Shown piece after piece: positions 1 through 7,869 of a stretch of DNA of 17,955 nucleotides; position 1 is the first letter of the stretch, and each line of letters starts with the position of its first letter. Location: contig CAJTPC010000026.1 of NCBI GenBank assembly GCA_910578245.1, positions 1 through 17,955 of the forward strand, in the 5' to 3' direction. Origin of the DNA: an uncultured Christensenella sp. GTDB taxonomy: Bacteria > Bacillota > Clostridia > Christensenellales > UBA3700. The notes beneath the pieces are model-generated. The model worked only from the letters and a program-made list of their open reading frames with translations. It had not been told where the DNA came from and searched no databases. The position numbers and the translations under genes are program-made.

Positions 1-13
1 AATCGCCCCCCAG

Positions 14-90
14 CCGTCATTCTGAGCGAAGCGTAGCGTAGTCGAAGAATCTAATCAAATAAAGACTTTCGACTGCGCTCAAGGTGACGG
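14..90. repeat. Imperfect inverted repeat of dispersed intergenic type
   Basis: The left arm (14-52, beginning CCGTCATTCTGAGCG and ending GTCGAAGAATC) is matched by the reverse complement of the right arm (64-90), which reads CCGTCACCTTGAGCG...GTCGAAAGTC. The arms are separated by about 11 AT-rich bases. The left arm carries an extra internal GCGTA duplication. The wording TCATTCTGAGCGAAG followed by GTCGAAGAATC resembles short intergenic repeats that I recall as recurring in many bacterial genomes. Function is unknown; candidates are a REP/MITE-like element or a bidirectional transcript end for an upstream gene outside the window. Confidence 0.6.
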
Positions 91-138
91 GCAATGCCCT
101 AGCAGTATAATTTACCAAATTAAATTATCACGAAATAC

Positions 139-167
139 TTGACAACTCAGTAAATATATACTAAACT
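139..167 (+). promoter_or_regulatory. Predicted sigma-A-type promoter of the leuA T-box leader
   Basis: A perfect TTGACA at 139-144 is followed after 17 bp by TAAACT at 162-167 (4 of 6 matches to TATAAT). A transcript starting near 174 would include the whole T-box leader. TATACT at 157-162 is a better -10 match, but its spacing to the -35 is only 12 bp. Confidence 0.6.
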
Positions 168-173
168 ATACGA

Positions 174-423
174 AATTGGATATATAAAGACAATGACAAG
201 GAATATTAACTTTTAAGTCTTTGCAGAGAGCTGTCGGTCGGTGTAAGACAGTAGGACAAAAAAAGCCAACTCGCCTTTGAGTCACCTCTTTGAACTTAAG
301 TAAAAGAGCGTCGGGTAAGCCCGTTATAGCGTTAAGGTATCGTAAGTCGATGATTGTCGCAGATATGAAAAAGAGTGGTACCACGGATATATTCGTCTCT
401 TGCAGATTGCAAGAGACGATTTT
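174..423 (+). ncRNA. T-box riboswitch, probably tRNA-Leu responsive
   Basis: This is a cis-acting leader that senses uncharged tRNA. The stem I apical module is visible at 225-251: AGAGAG, then CTGTC pairing with GACAG around GGTCGGTGTAA. A stem-III-like hairpin CGGG-TAAG-CCCG lies at 312-323. The T-box sequence itself is GAGTGGTACCACGG at 373-386, which pairs with the tRNA acceptor end and forms the antiterminator. It is followed by an intrinsic terminator. The probable specifier codon is CTC (Leu) at 270-272, followed by a purine, in the context CTC-GCCTTTGAG. The specifier is read from sequence context only; its agreement with leuA downstream supports it. The 5' end is inferred from the promoter. 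Confidence 0.88.
394..423 (+). terminator. Intrinsic terminator of the T-box leader
   Basis: An 11-bp perfect stem, CGTCTCTTGCA (394-404) with TGCAAGAGACG (408-418), encloses a GAT loop and is followed by A then TTTT. The arrangement just after the T-box sequence is the classical one: the terminator forms when tRNA is charged, and the antiterminator forms when it is not. The U-tract is short. Confidence 0.85.
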
Positions 424-450
424 CAATATATAACAAAAAAGGAGCAAAGT

Positions 451-2109
451 ATGAAAAACGTAGAAAAATACCAAAGAGGATATTTTATGCCTCCATTCGA
501 ATGCAACGATTGGGTTAAGAAGGAGTACGTTGACAAAGCGCCGATATGGTGTAGCGTTGACTTGCGCGATGGCAACCAAGCCTTGGTTGTGCCTATGAGT
601 TTAGAACAGAAGTTGGAGTTTTTTACTTTGCTATGCAAATTGGGCTTTAAGGAGATTGAAGTAGGTTTTCCTGCGGCGAGCGAAACGGAATACGAGTTCT
701 TGCGCGCTTTGATAGACCGTAATCTTATTCCAAATGACGTTACGATACAAGTTCTCACGCAGTCAAGAGAGCATATTATTGCTAAGACCTTTGAGGCATT
801 GAAAGGCGTAAAAAGGGCTATTGTGCATCTTTACAATTCTACGTCTGTTGCTCAAAGACAGCAAGTATTCAAAAAGTCCAATGAAGAAATCATTGAGATA
901 GCTAAGAATGGCGCTAGACTTTTCAATGAGTACGCTTCAAAGATGGAAGGAGAGTTTATCTTTGAGTATTCTCCTGAATCCTTTACGGGTACGGAAATGG
1001 AATTTGCAAGAGATATTTGCAATGAGGTCATTAAGATATGGAAGCCTACGCCGTCGAGAAAGGTCATAATCAACTTGCCTGTCACAGTATCTATGTCGCT
1101 TCCGCACGTATACGCAAGTCAAGTAGAGTTTATGTGCAAAAGCCTTATTGACAGAGAAAATTTGATTATATCATTACACCCGCACAATGACAGAGGTTGC
1201 GCAGTCGCAGACAGCGAGCTTGGATTGTTGGCAGGCGGCGATAGAATAGAGGGTACGTTGTTTGGCAACGGCGAACGCACCGGCAACGTTGACGTAATCA
1301 CGCTTGCGCTCAATATGTATACGCACGGTGTAGATCCCAAACTTGACTTCAGCAACATTTTGCCGATAGTAGCCGAGTATGAAAAGGTCACCGACCTCAA
1401 AGTCCATGACAGACATCCATACGCAGGTAAACTTGTGTTTGCGGCTTTTTCAGGTTCGCACCAAGACGCTATTGCCAAGGGTATGAAGTGGAGAGAAGAA
1501 AAGCGTCCCGACCACTGGAGCGTACCGTATTTGCCAATCGACCCAAAGGACGTTGGCAGAGAGTACGAGGGCGATGTAATTCGTATCAATTCCCAGTCGG
1601 GCAAGGGCGGTATCGGCTTTCTTATGGAAGAGCGTTACGGTATCGTTATGCCACCTAAGATGAGAGAGAATTTCGGTTATGCGGTCAAGAGCGTTTCTGA
1701 CCGCGCTCATAAAGAACTTATGCCCGAAGAGGTCTACAAGGTCTTTGAGGATAAATACGTCAACGTTGAGAAGCCTATCAAGATAATTGAACATCATTAT
1801 AAACAAAAAGGCGAGATAGAAACTTCTGTTACGCTGGAGATAGACGGAAAAGAGCCAATCACCGTTAGCGCAAACGGCAACGGTAGACTTGACGCTGTCA
1901 GCAACGCTATCAAGAAAGTTGTTGGCGATACCTATCATATTGTCGAGTATCAAGAACATGCGCGCACTAAGACGTCAAAGTCACAAGCCGTCGCTTACGT
2001 CGGTATAGAGGTAGAGGATACTCATAAAATCGTCTGGGGCGTAGGTATTCACAACGATATTATCGAGGCAAGCGTAAGAGCTTTGGTATCCGCTCTCAAT
2101 AGAAGATAA
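451..2109 (+). CDS. leuA: 2-isopropylmalate synthase, long (type 2) form
   Basis: It catalyses the first committed step of leucine synthesis, acetyl-CoA plus 2-oxoisovalerate to 2-isopropylmalate, in the cytosol. The 552-residue protein has an HMGL-like TIM barrel opening with WCSVDLRDGNQAL (R39, D40), metal-binding HPHND at 243-247, and FGNGERTGN at 271-279. A C-terminal LeuA regulatory domain covers roughly 430-552. The DLRDGNQ wording and length match the actinobacterial/fungal long form rather than the E. coli form. The start at 451 is preceded by AAGGAG at 439-444. The frame stays open upstream to a TTG at 400, but that lies inside the terminator and is rejected. Expression is probably controlled by the leucine T-box leader, and the C-terminal domain suggests feedback inhibition by leucine. 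No other leu gene follows. Confidence 0.95.
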   Translation: MKNVEKYQRGYFMPPFECNDWVKKEYVDKAPIWCSVDLRDGNQALVVPMSLEQKLEFFTLLCKLGFKEIEVGFPAASETEYEFLRALIDRNLIPNDVTIQVLTQSREHIIAKTFEALKGVKRAIVHLYNSTSVAQRQQVFKKSNEEIIEIAKNGARLFNEYASKMEGEFIFEYSPESFTGTEMEFARDICNEVIKIWKPTPSRKVIINLPVTVSMSLPHVYASQVEFMCKSLIDRENLIISLHPHNDRGCAVADSELGLLAGGDRIEGTLFGNGERTGNVDVITLALNMYTHGVDPKLDFSNILPIVAEYEKVTDLKVHDRHPYAGKLVFAAFSGSHQDAIAKGMKWREEKRPDHWSVPYLPIDPKDVGREYEGDVIRINSQSGKGGIGFLMEERYGIVMPPKMRENFGYAVKSVSDRAHKELMPEEVYKVFEDKYVNVEKPIKIIEHHYKQKGEIETSVTLEIDGKEPITVSANGNGRLDAVSNAIKKVVGDTYHIVEYQEHARTKTSKSQAVAYVGIEVEDTHKIVWGVGIHNDIIEASVRALVSALNRR

Positions 2110-2129
2110 AAAGCTCCAAATTTAGGGTA

Positions 2130-2158
2130 TTGCAAAAAGCCTTGACTTGCATTATAAT
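2130..2158 (+). promoter_or_regulatory. Predicted promoter of the transglutaminase-LRR lipoprotein
   Basis: TTGCAA at 2130-2135 (5 of 6) is followed after 17 bp by a perfect TATAAT at 2153-2158. Initiation about 7 bp downstream would fall near 2165, only about three bases before the chosen ATG, which implies a nearly leaderless mRNA. A closer TTGACT at 2142-2147 has the wrong spacing. Confidence 0.5.
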
Positions 2159-2167
2159 AAATATAGG

Positions 2168-3919
2168 ATGAAGAATAAGAAAGCATATATAATCAGTTTG
2201 TTGGCAATAGCAGTAATTATCTTTATAGTTACTGCGGGGCTGACAGGCTGTAAAAAGCATATTAAGTATGACGATTCTTATGACTTTGCAGTACGCGAGG
2301 GTTGTTCTGATTTTTATTATTCCCATTTGTCTGAAAATCAGCAAAAGATGTACAGAATGCTCCACAAAGAAGCCGAGGACGTCTTGTATAACGGGCAAGA
2401 AAAGGACAATTTAGGCATTTACAAATTTTCAGATTACGGACTTAGTTTTGAAGAGGCTGAAACGGTGTGGTACGCCTTTAGATATGACGCCTCGGCATTT
2501 TTTATAATTTCCAATTCGTTTACTTACAACTCTAGTTCAATGACAGTAAAAATTGCGCCTGAATTTCTTGATAAAAGCGTAAGAGAAAAAGTCCTTGAAG
2601 AAGTGCAAAACAGCGTTGAGGAAGTAAGGTCGTTGCTTGACGGAATAGAAGGCGCTGCGCTGAAATTTAAGATTATATATGACTACGTAATAGCGCATAC
2701 CAAATACGCCGTGGACGAAAAAGATAAAATTATATTCAACGGTTACTCCTATTCAATAGCAGGTGCACTGGATAGAAACGACGATACTAAATCTATTTGT
2801 CAAGGCTACGTGCATGCCGTAAAGTATTTATGCAATATATTTGGAGTTGAATGCTTATACGTTGGCAGTGAAGCTAAAGAACATGCCGTCAATATCGTCA
2901 ACGTTGTCGGTGAATGGTATTATGCAGACGCGACTTTGGACGATACAAAAGAAGAATATTATAAATATTTTCTTAACAGTGACGATTTACGGTGGGAAGA
3001 ACTCAGCCGACCGTATGAAAACGCGAGTGAGAATTACTTGCGCTCATGCCTTCCGAAACTCAAAGAAGGTTACTCCGATCCGTATTATATTCACGGGGAT
3101 AGAAATGGAGATTTTTATTGTTCAATCAACAAAAGACGCGGAGATTATAATTGTGATATTAGAGGTTGCGTAGAAGGCGTAGAAAGTGTTACCGTCCCTA
3201 AATATATCGGGGTATATGAAGTAATTAGTTTTGTACTTCGGGATTGTACCAGTTTGAAAAGCGTAAAAGTGCCGGAGGGATTTACATATTCCGGCTCATA
3301 CGATGGCTGTGTGAATTTAACAAGCGTGGAGTTGCCTCAGACAATAGAGGAATTAGGCTCTTTCTCAGACTGTAAAAGTTTGGAAAGCATTGAGATACCA
3401 AGCGGTGTAACGGAAATAGGCATTTATACATTTCAAGGATGTAGCAGTCTAAAGTACGTAAAAATACCAGGTGGAGTGACTACTATTGAAGGTAACGCGT
3501 TTGATGGTTGTAGTAGTTTGGAAAGCATAGAGATACCAAGTGGTGTTAGGAGAATAGGCGAACGCGCGTTCTATGGGTGCAGTAGTCTAAAAAGTATTGA
3601 TATACCGGACACAGTATATACAATCGGTAGATACGCCGAGTGGTCGGGAATATATTATTCGTCTACTTTCGCTAATTGTACAAGTCTTGAGTATATAAAG
3701 TTGCCAATATGGCTAGATTGTATAGGTGCTAATATGTTTTCAGGTTGTAGTAGCTTGACAAGTATAATAATACCGTTCGGTATAAGAAGGATATGCGCCG
3801 ATGCATTCAAGTATTGTGATAAATTGACTATCTATTGTGAGGCGTCTGAAAAAAAGGAATTGTGGGTAGACGACTGGAATTGTTCGTGTCCCGTAGAATG
3901 GGGATATAAAACAAGTTAG
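2168..3919 (+). CDS. Lipoprotein with transglutaminase-like domain and BspA-type leucine-rich repeats
   Basis: This 583-residue exported protein starts with a short positive patch, a hydrophobic segment (about 6-24) and the lipobox LTGC with Cys28 as the lipidation site, so it should be anchored on the outer face of the membrane. A transglutaminase-like (papain-fold) domain at about 165-260 keeps a plausible triad: Cys211 in SICQGY, His239 in EHAVNIV and Asp254 in YADATLDD. From about residue 325 to the end there are LRR_5 (BspA-type) repeats of the form F.GCSSLKSIEIPSGVTEIG. Such domains in bacteria are linked to proteolysis or crosslinking and to protein or cell-surface binding; the substrate is unknown. 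The ATG at 2168 follows TATAGG directly, with no spaced ribosome-binding site. A TTG at 2147 would add seven residues but also lacks one. The neighbours give no clue to role. Confidence 0.85.
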   Translation: MKNKKAYIISLLAIAVIIFIVTAGLTGCKKHIKYDDSYDFAVREGCSDFYYSHLSENQQKMYRMLHKEAEDVLYNGQEKDNLGIYKFSDYGLSFEEAETVWYAFRYDASAFFIISNSFTYNSSSMTVKIAPEFLDKSVREKVLEEVQNSVEEVRSLLDGIEGAALKFKIIYDYVIAHTKYAVDEKDKIIFNGYSYSIAGALDRNDDTKSICQGYVHAVKYLCNIFGVECLYVGSEAKEHAVNIVNVVGEWYYADATLDDTKEEYYKYFLNSDDLRWEELSRPYENASENYLRSCLPKLKEGYSDPYYIHGDRNGDFYCSINKRRGDYNCDIRGCVEGVESVTVPKYIGVYEVISFVLRDCTSLKSVKVPEGFTYSGSYDGCVNLTSVELPQTIEELGSFSDCKSLESIEIPSGVTEIGIYTFQGCSSLKYVKIPGGVTTIEGNAFDGCSSLESIEIPSGVRRIGERAFYGCSSLKSIDIPDTVYTIGRYAEWSGIYYSSTFANCTSLEYIKLPIWLDCIGANMFSGCSSLTSIIIPFGIRRICADAFKYCDKLTIYCEASEKKELWVDDWNCSCPVEWGYKTS

Positions 3920-3934
3920 GTCATATCGCAAGTC

Positions 3935-3964
3935 ATGTCACTGTGATTATAATTTGCGTATAAT
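3935..3964 (+). promoter_or_regulatory. Possible promoter of the MATE exporter gene
   Basis: Two perfect TATAAT boxes lie at 3948-3953 and 3959-3964. The second has ATGTCA (4 of 6) 18 bp upstream at 3935-3940; the first has no convincing -35. The gap between the stop at 3919 and the ATG at 3992 contains no terminator hairpin that I can see. Confidence 0.35.
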
Positions 3965-3991
3965 ATATTATGAAGTATATTTAGGAAAGCA

Positions 3992-5353
3992 ATGGACTGT
4001 GAATTAGCAAAAACTCCGCTTTTGACGCAAAGTCCGGCGAAGGTGATTTTCAAATTTTCTCTGCCACTGATTATCGGAGATTTTTGTCAACAGCTCTACA
4101 ATGCTGTTGATTCTATTGTTGCGGGCAGATTTATTGGCACCAAGGCTTTGGCGGAGCTTGGCGTGGCAAGTCCTATAATGAATATAATTATTTTTTTGCT
4201 TATTGGCTTCGCCATGGGCGGTGGCGTAATTATGTCCAGACATTACGGCGATAAGGACTACGGCGCTCTCAAAAAGGTAATGGGCAACGCATTGGTTATC
4301 GGCGTAATTTTTACGTTGATTTTGAGCGCGGCTAGCATAGCGCTATCAAGACCGTTTTTGAAATTACTCAACACCAAAGCTACGCTATTGCAAGGCGCGG
4401 ACAATTATCTGAAAATTGTATTTGCAGGCGCGATATTTACTTATCTTTATAATTTCTACTGTTTTTCCGTAAGAGCTATCGGCGACAGTTTTACGCCGCT
4501 AATTTTTTTATTTGTTTCCGTTGCGTTCAATGCAGTATTGGACGTGCTTTTTGTCGTAGTATTTAAGTGGGGTATCAACGGTACTGCAATGGCTACCGTT
4601 TTTGCGCAAATGCTCTCGGCAGCGCTTTGCATAATCTATACGCATAAAAGATTTGAGCTTTTACGACTTAAAAAGGACGATTTGAAGTTGAGAAGAGGGA
4701 TTATATTCGAGATTACTTCCTATTCGCTATCTATGTCGTTGCAACAAGTATTCGTATACGTGAGCAGACTTGCAATACAAGGTCTTGTCAATACTTATCC
4801 GGAAAGCGTAGTAGCCGGAGTGAACTCAGGCACGCGACTTGACGCGCTTTTGCAGACGCCAATGCGCGGATACACCAACGCTTTGACTACGTATACCGCT
4901 CAAAATATGGGGGCAAAGCAGTACAAGAGAGTTGTACAAGGCTACAAAGCCAGCTGGGTAGCCGTTGCGTTTTTCGGAGTATTTTCCACACTTTTTACCG
5001 TCTTGGCAGGAAAGGCATTGGTAGGACTGTTTGACGACAACGCAGAAGTTATCCAAGCGGGTACGGGGTACTTGGTGTCGATAGGTTGGGGATATATGCT
5101 TATGTGTATAATTGTGCAGAGTCAAGCCGTATTCAAGGCCGTCGGTATGCTCAAGACTTTTGTATTTTCGACTTTTATTTCCATACTATTCAGAATAATT
5201 TTGTCATATCTCTTTGAGCATTTTTGGGGGCTTGACGGCATGTTTTGGGCGCCTACGGCAAGCTGGATTGTCGGAGGTAGCTATTGCTTTATTTGCATGA
5301 TGGTAGCGTATAAGAAATTTCTTCTTCCGCTTGCAAAACTTCAAGAAGAGTGA
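3992..5353 (+). CDS. MATE-family multidrug/toxin exporter
   Basis: The 453-residue integral membrane protein has the length and roughly twelve hydrophobic segments of MATE secondary transporters, which expel cationic drugs or metabolites in exchange for Na+ or H+. Family wording is clear: an N-terminal SPAKVIFKFSLPLIIGDFCQQ, then LYNAVDSIVAGRFIGTKALA in the first helix pair, GGGVIMSRHYGDKDY after helix 2, and RAIGDSFTPL in the first half. The second half shows the related NALTTYTAQNMGAKQYKR loop. AGGAAAG at 3983-3989 supports the ATG at 3992. It stands alone between a lipoprotein gene and the aro genes, so the substrate cannot be inferred. It is intact and shows no sign of decay. Confidence 0.92.
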   Translation: MDCELAKTPLLTQSPAKVIFKFSLPLIIGDFCQQLYNAVDSIVAGRFIGTKALAELGVASPIMNIIIFLLIGFAMGGGVIMSRHYGDKDYGALKKVMGNALVIGVIFTLILSAASIALSRPFLKLLNTKATLLQGADNYLKIVFAGAIFTYLYNFYCFSVRAIGDSFTPLIFLFVSVAFNAVLDVLFVVVFKWGINGTAMATVFAQMLSAALCIIYTHKRFELLRLKKDDLKLRRGIIFEITSYSLSMSLQQVFVYVSRLAIQGLVNTYPESVVAGVNSGTRLDALLQTPMRGYTNALTTYTAQNMGAKQYKRVVQGYKASWVAVAFFGVFSTLFTVLAGKALVGLFDDNAEVIQAGTGYLVSIGWGYMLMCIIVQSQAVFKAVGMLKTFVFSTFISILFRIILSYLFEHFWGLDGMFWAPTASWIVGGSYCFICMMVAYKKFLLPLAKLQEE

Positions 5354-5404
5354 CGCCAAGAAATCTCATTCGATTAAATAATTATTATAATATTTAGATA
5401 ATAC

Positions 5405-5433
5405 TTGCGAAGAGTAAGTTTTTATAGTAATAT
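5405..5433 (+). promoter_or_regulatory. Weak candidate promoter before aroB
   Basis: The 179-nt gap between the MATE gene and aroB is AT-rich. TTGCGA at 5405-5410 (4 of 6) is followed after 17 bp by TAATAT at 5428-5433 (4 of 6). A small inverted repeat ATGAT-CA-ATCAT at 5458-5469 could be an operator. I see no T-box, riboswitch or tryptophan-type leader here. aroB itself has a good AAGGAG at 5522-5527. Confidence 0.25.
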
Positions 5434-5532
5434 ATAGTTAGTATACCATAACGTTTAATGATCAATCATAGCAAGTCATTTTAACCTTAGTGGATAAATC
5501 TCAATCGCTTCCAAAGTGTGTAAGGAGCATAT

Positions 5533-6579
5533 ATGAAAAAGTTGCGGGTAAATCTCGGCGAAAACAGTTACGACATAATTATAGGCAAAAATCACTTATC
5601 CAAGATAGGCGATTACGTACTAAGCAGAGGCGGTAAAGTATTTATAATCAGCGATACCAACGTTGCGCCGATATTTGCAAATACCGTAATAGACTCTCTT
5701 GTAAAGAAAGGTTACGAGTGCAAACTTATGGTATTGGAGGCTGGCGAGCCGACAAAGAATATTAAATCTATTTATCCTATTTATTCAAGCATGATAGAAT
5801 ATAATCTTACCCGTCGCGATTTGGTTATTACTCTAGGCGGCGGAGTGATTGGCGACCTTGGCGGTTTTGTCGCTTCGACGTATTTGCGCGGTGTAGACTT
5901 TGTACAGGTGCCGACGTCGTTGCTTGCGCAAGTGGACAGTTCGGTAGGCGGTAAGGTTGCCGTAGACTTGCCTGAGGGCAAAAATCTCGTCGGCAGTTTT
6001 TATCAACCCAAGTTGGTATTTATCGATACCGACGTTTTATACGACTTGCCCGACGCATTCTATATCGATGGTATGGCGGAAATAATCAAGTACGGTTGTA
6101 TAAAGGATAAAAGACTTTTTGAAGAACTTGAGTTCATAAAATCGCGCGAAGAATTTATGACGAAAGTTGAGGATATAGTATATACTTGTTGCGACATAAA
6201 AAGACGCGTTGTCGAAGTTGACGAAAAGGACAACGGCGAGAGAATGTTGCTCAACTTCGGACATACGTACGGTCACGCTATAGAGAAGTATTACGACTTC
6301 ACCGGCTATTCTCACGGACAAGCCGTGGCTATCGGTATGGCGTATATCAGCGAAATATCCGAAAGATTGGGACAGACGGCAAAGGGCGTCACGGCGAGAA
6401 TAGAAAATATATTAAGACAATTTGGCTTGCCGACCGGCGCGCCCGTAAAGGCGGAGAAAGTGCTCGGCGCAATCAAGAGCGACAAAAAGAACTTGGGCAA
6501 AGAACTCAACGTGGTTTTGCTAAAGGATATAGGCGAAAGCTATACGTACGCAACGAGTGAGGAATATTTCCTCAAATAA
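5533..6579 (+). CDS. aroB: 3-dehydroquinate synthase
   Basis: It performs the second shikimate step, cyclising DAHP to 3-dehydroquinate using NAD+ and a divalent metal. The 348 residues are typical. The NAD-binding GGGVIGDLGGF motif is followed by the signature QVPTSLLAQVDSSVGGKV and NLVGSFYQP. The expected metal ligands are Glu183 (GMAEIIKYG), His244 (NFGHTYGHAIE) and His261 (YSHGQA). AAGGAG sits five bases before the ATG. It is the first gene of the aromatic cluster, and aroA starts 11 nt after its stop. Because DAHP synthase is missing from the window, its substrate must come from a gene elsewhere. Confidence 0.97.
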   Translation: MKKLRVNLGENSYDIIIGKNHLSKIGDYVLSRGGKVFIISDTNVAPIFANTVIDSLVKKGYECKLMVLEAGEPTKNIKSIYPIYSSMIEYNLTRRDLVITLGGGVIGDLGGFVASTYLRGVDFVQVPTSLLAQVDSSVGGKVAVDLPEGKNLVGSFYQPKLVFIDTDVLYDLPDAFYIDGMAEIIKYGCIKDKRLFEELEFIKSREEFMTKVEDIVYTCCDIKRRVVEVDEKDNGERMLLNFGHTYGHAIEKYYDFTGYSHGQAVAIGMAYISEISERLGQTAKGVTARIENILRQFGLPTGAPVKAEKVLGAIKSDKKNLGKELNVVLLKDIGESYTYATSEEYFLK

Positions 6580-6590
6580 TATAGGTTGAT

Positions 6591-7844
6591 ATGGACGTAA
6601 GAATAACACCGACAAAACTAAAAGGAAGCGTGGCGATTCCGCCTTCAAAGAGCTTGGCGCACAGAGCTATTATCTGCGCTTGTCTTGCGCGTGGGAAAAG
6701 TATAATTTCCAACGTGGCTTTGAGCGATGATATTAGCGCAACGATATGCTGTATGCGTAATCTCGGCGCAAAGATAGATATAAAAGACGGTATTTTGGAG
6801 ATAGAGGGAAATGCCGACAAAATATCTTCTAACTTGCAATTTGATTGCAAAGAGTCGGGGTCTACGTTGAGATTTATCTTGCCTATAGCGTTGGCTTTGA
6901 ACGAGGGTAATAATACTTTTGTCGGCAAAGGCAAACTTGGCGAAAGACCTATGAAGATATACGAGGAAATTTGCAAGGAGCAAGGCGTTGAGTATATAGA
7001 TAATTCGCTTGCCAATGAGAAGCGCCTTTTGGATTTGAGCGTTAAGGGAGAGTTGAAGAGCGGAGAGTATCACGTCAACGGAGGAATTAGTTCTCAATTT
7101 ATCACAGGACTTTTATTTGCTTTGTCTTTGCTTAAGGGTGATAGCAAAATTGTCATAGAGGGCGAATTGCAGTCTAAGGGCTATCTTGACTTGACTTTTT
7201 CTGCTCTTGATAAATTCGGAGTTGACATTGTCAATGATGGCTACAAGGTCTTGAATATTAAAGGCGGACAGAGTTATAAGGCTTGCGACTATTATATCGA
7301 GGGAGATTATTCGCAATCGGCGTTCTACGAAGTAGCAAAGTATCTTGGCAACGATGTGACTATGCTCGGTCTTAACGCTGACAGCTTGCAAGGCGACAAA
7401 GTAATCGTAGACTTTGTGGACAGATTGAGAATAGCGGACGAAAACGAGATATTGACTTTTGACGGAAGTAACTGTCCCGATATAATTCCCGTATTTGCTT
7501 TGGCGTGTTGTTTGCGAAAGGGGCATACGGATATAATAAATATATCTAGATTGAGAATAAAAGAATGCGACAGACTTTCTGCGACGGCAGAGGAACTGGG
7601 AAAGCTCGGCGCAAAGATAACGCAAGGCGAAGATAGTTTGTCCATTGACGGCATAGATAGGTTGAGTGGAGGAGAAGTAGACAGTCACAATGATCACCGC
7701 ATGGCAATGATGCTTGCGATAGCGTCAACGGTATCAAGCGGACAGATTACGATAGCCCACGCGCATAGCGTATCCAAGTCGTATCCCAACTTCTTTGACC
7801 ATTTTATAAGTTTGGGCGGAAAAGTAGAATATAAATTAATATAA
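6591..7844 (+). CDS. aroA: 3-phosphoshikimate 1-carboxyvinyltransferase (EPSP synthase)
   Basis: It condenses shikimate-3-phosphate with phosphoenolpyruvate to EPSP, the sixth shikimate step. The 417-residue two-domain protein has PPSKSLAHR (Lys20, Ser21, Arg25), a catalytic Asp297 in NCPDIIP, the KECDRLSA motif (Glu325, Arg328) and NDHRMAMM (Arg370) near the end. The PEP-site segment reads SGSTLRF (G90 to F95) in place of the E. coli NAGTAMRP, so the position of Pro101 is Phe. This clostridial-looking variant could affect glyphosate sensitivity, but that is inference. The ribosome-binding site is weak (TAGG at 6582-6585), and translation is probably helped by coupling to aroB 11 nt upstream. 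Confidence 0.96.
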   Translation: MDVRITPTKLKGSVAIPPSKSLAHRAIICACLARGKSIISNVALSDDISATICCMRNLGAKIDIKDGILEIEGNADKISSNLQFDCKESGSTLRFILPIALALNEGNNTFVGKGKLGERPMKIYEEICKEQGVEYIDNSLANEKRLLDLSVKGELKSGEYHVNGGISSQFITGLLFALSLLKGDSKIVIEGELQSKGYLDLTFSALDKFGVDIVNDGYKVLNIKGGQSYKACDYYIEGDYSQSAFYEVAKYLGNDVTMLGLNADSLQGDKVIVDFVDRLRIADENEILTFDGSNCPDIIPVFALACCLRKGHTDIINISRLRIKECDRLSATAEELGKLGAKITQGEDSLSIDGIDRLSGGEVDSHNDHRMAMMLAIASTVSSGQITIAHAHSVSKSYPNFFDHFISLGGKVEYKLI

Positions 7845-7869
7845 ATTGAATTAGTGACAGGAGGCGTAA

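Noticed and set aside
400..450. TTG start at 400 extending leuA by 17 residues
   Set aside because: It lies inside the T-box terminator stem and has no ribosome-binding site. ATG 451 has AAGGAG at a proper distance, and homology begins after it.
5403..5423. Terminator after the MATE gene
   Set aside because: ACTTG/TAAGT gives only a five-pair stem including a G-U pair before TTTTT; too weak to call, and it overlaps a possible -35.
7113..7697. 194-codon minus-strand frame opposite aroA
   Set aside because: It lies wholly within the conserved aroA frame, with composition typical of a reverse-strand shadow and no plausible start signal.
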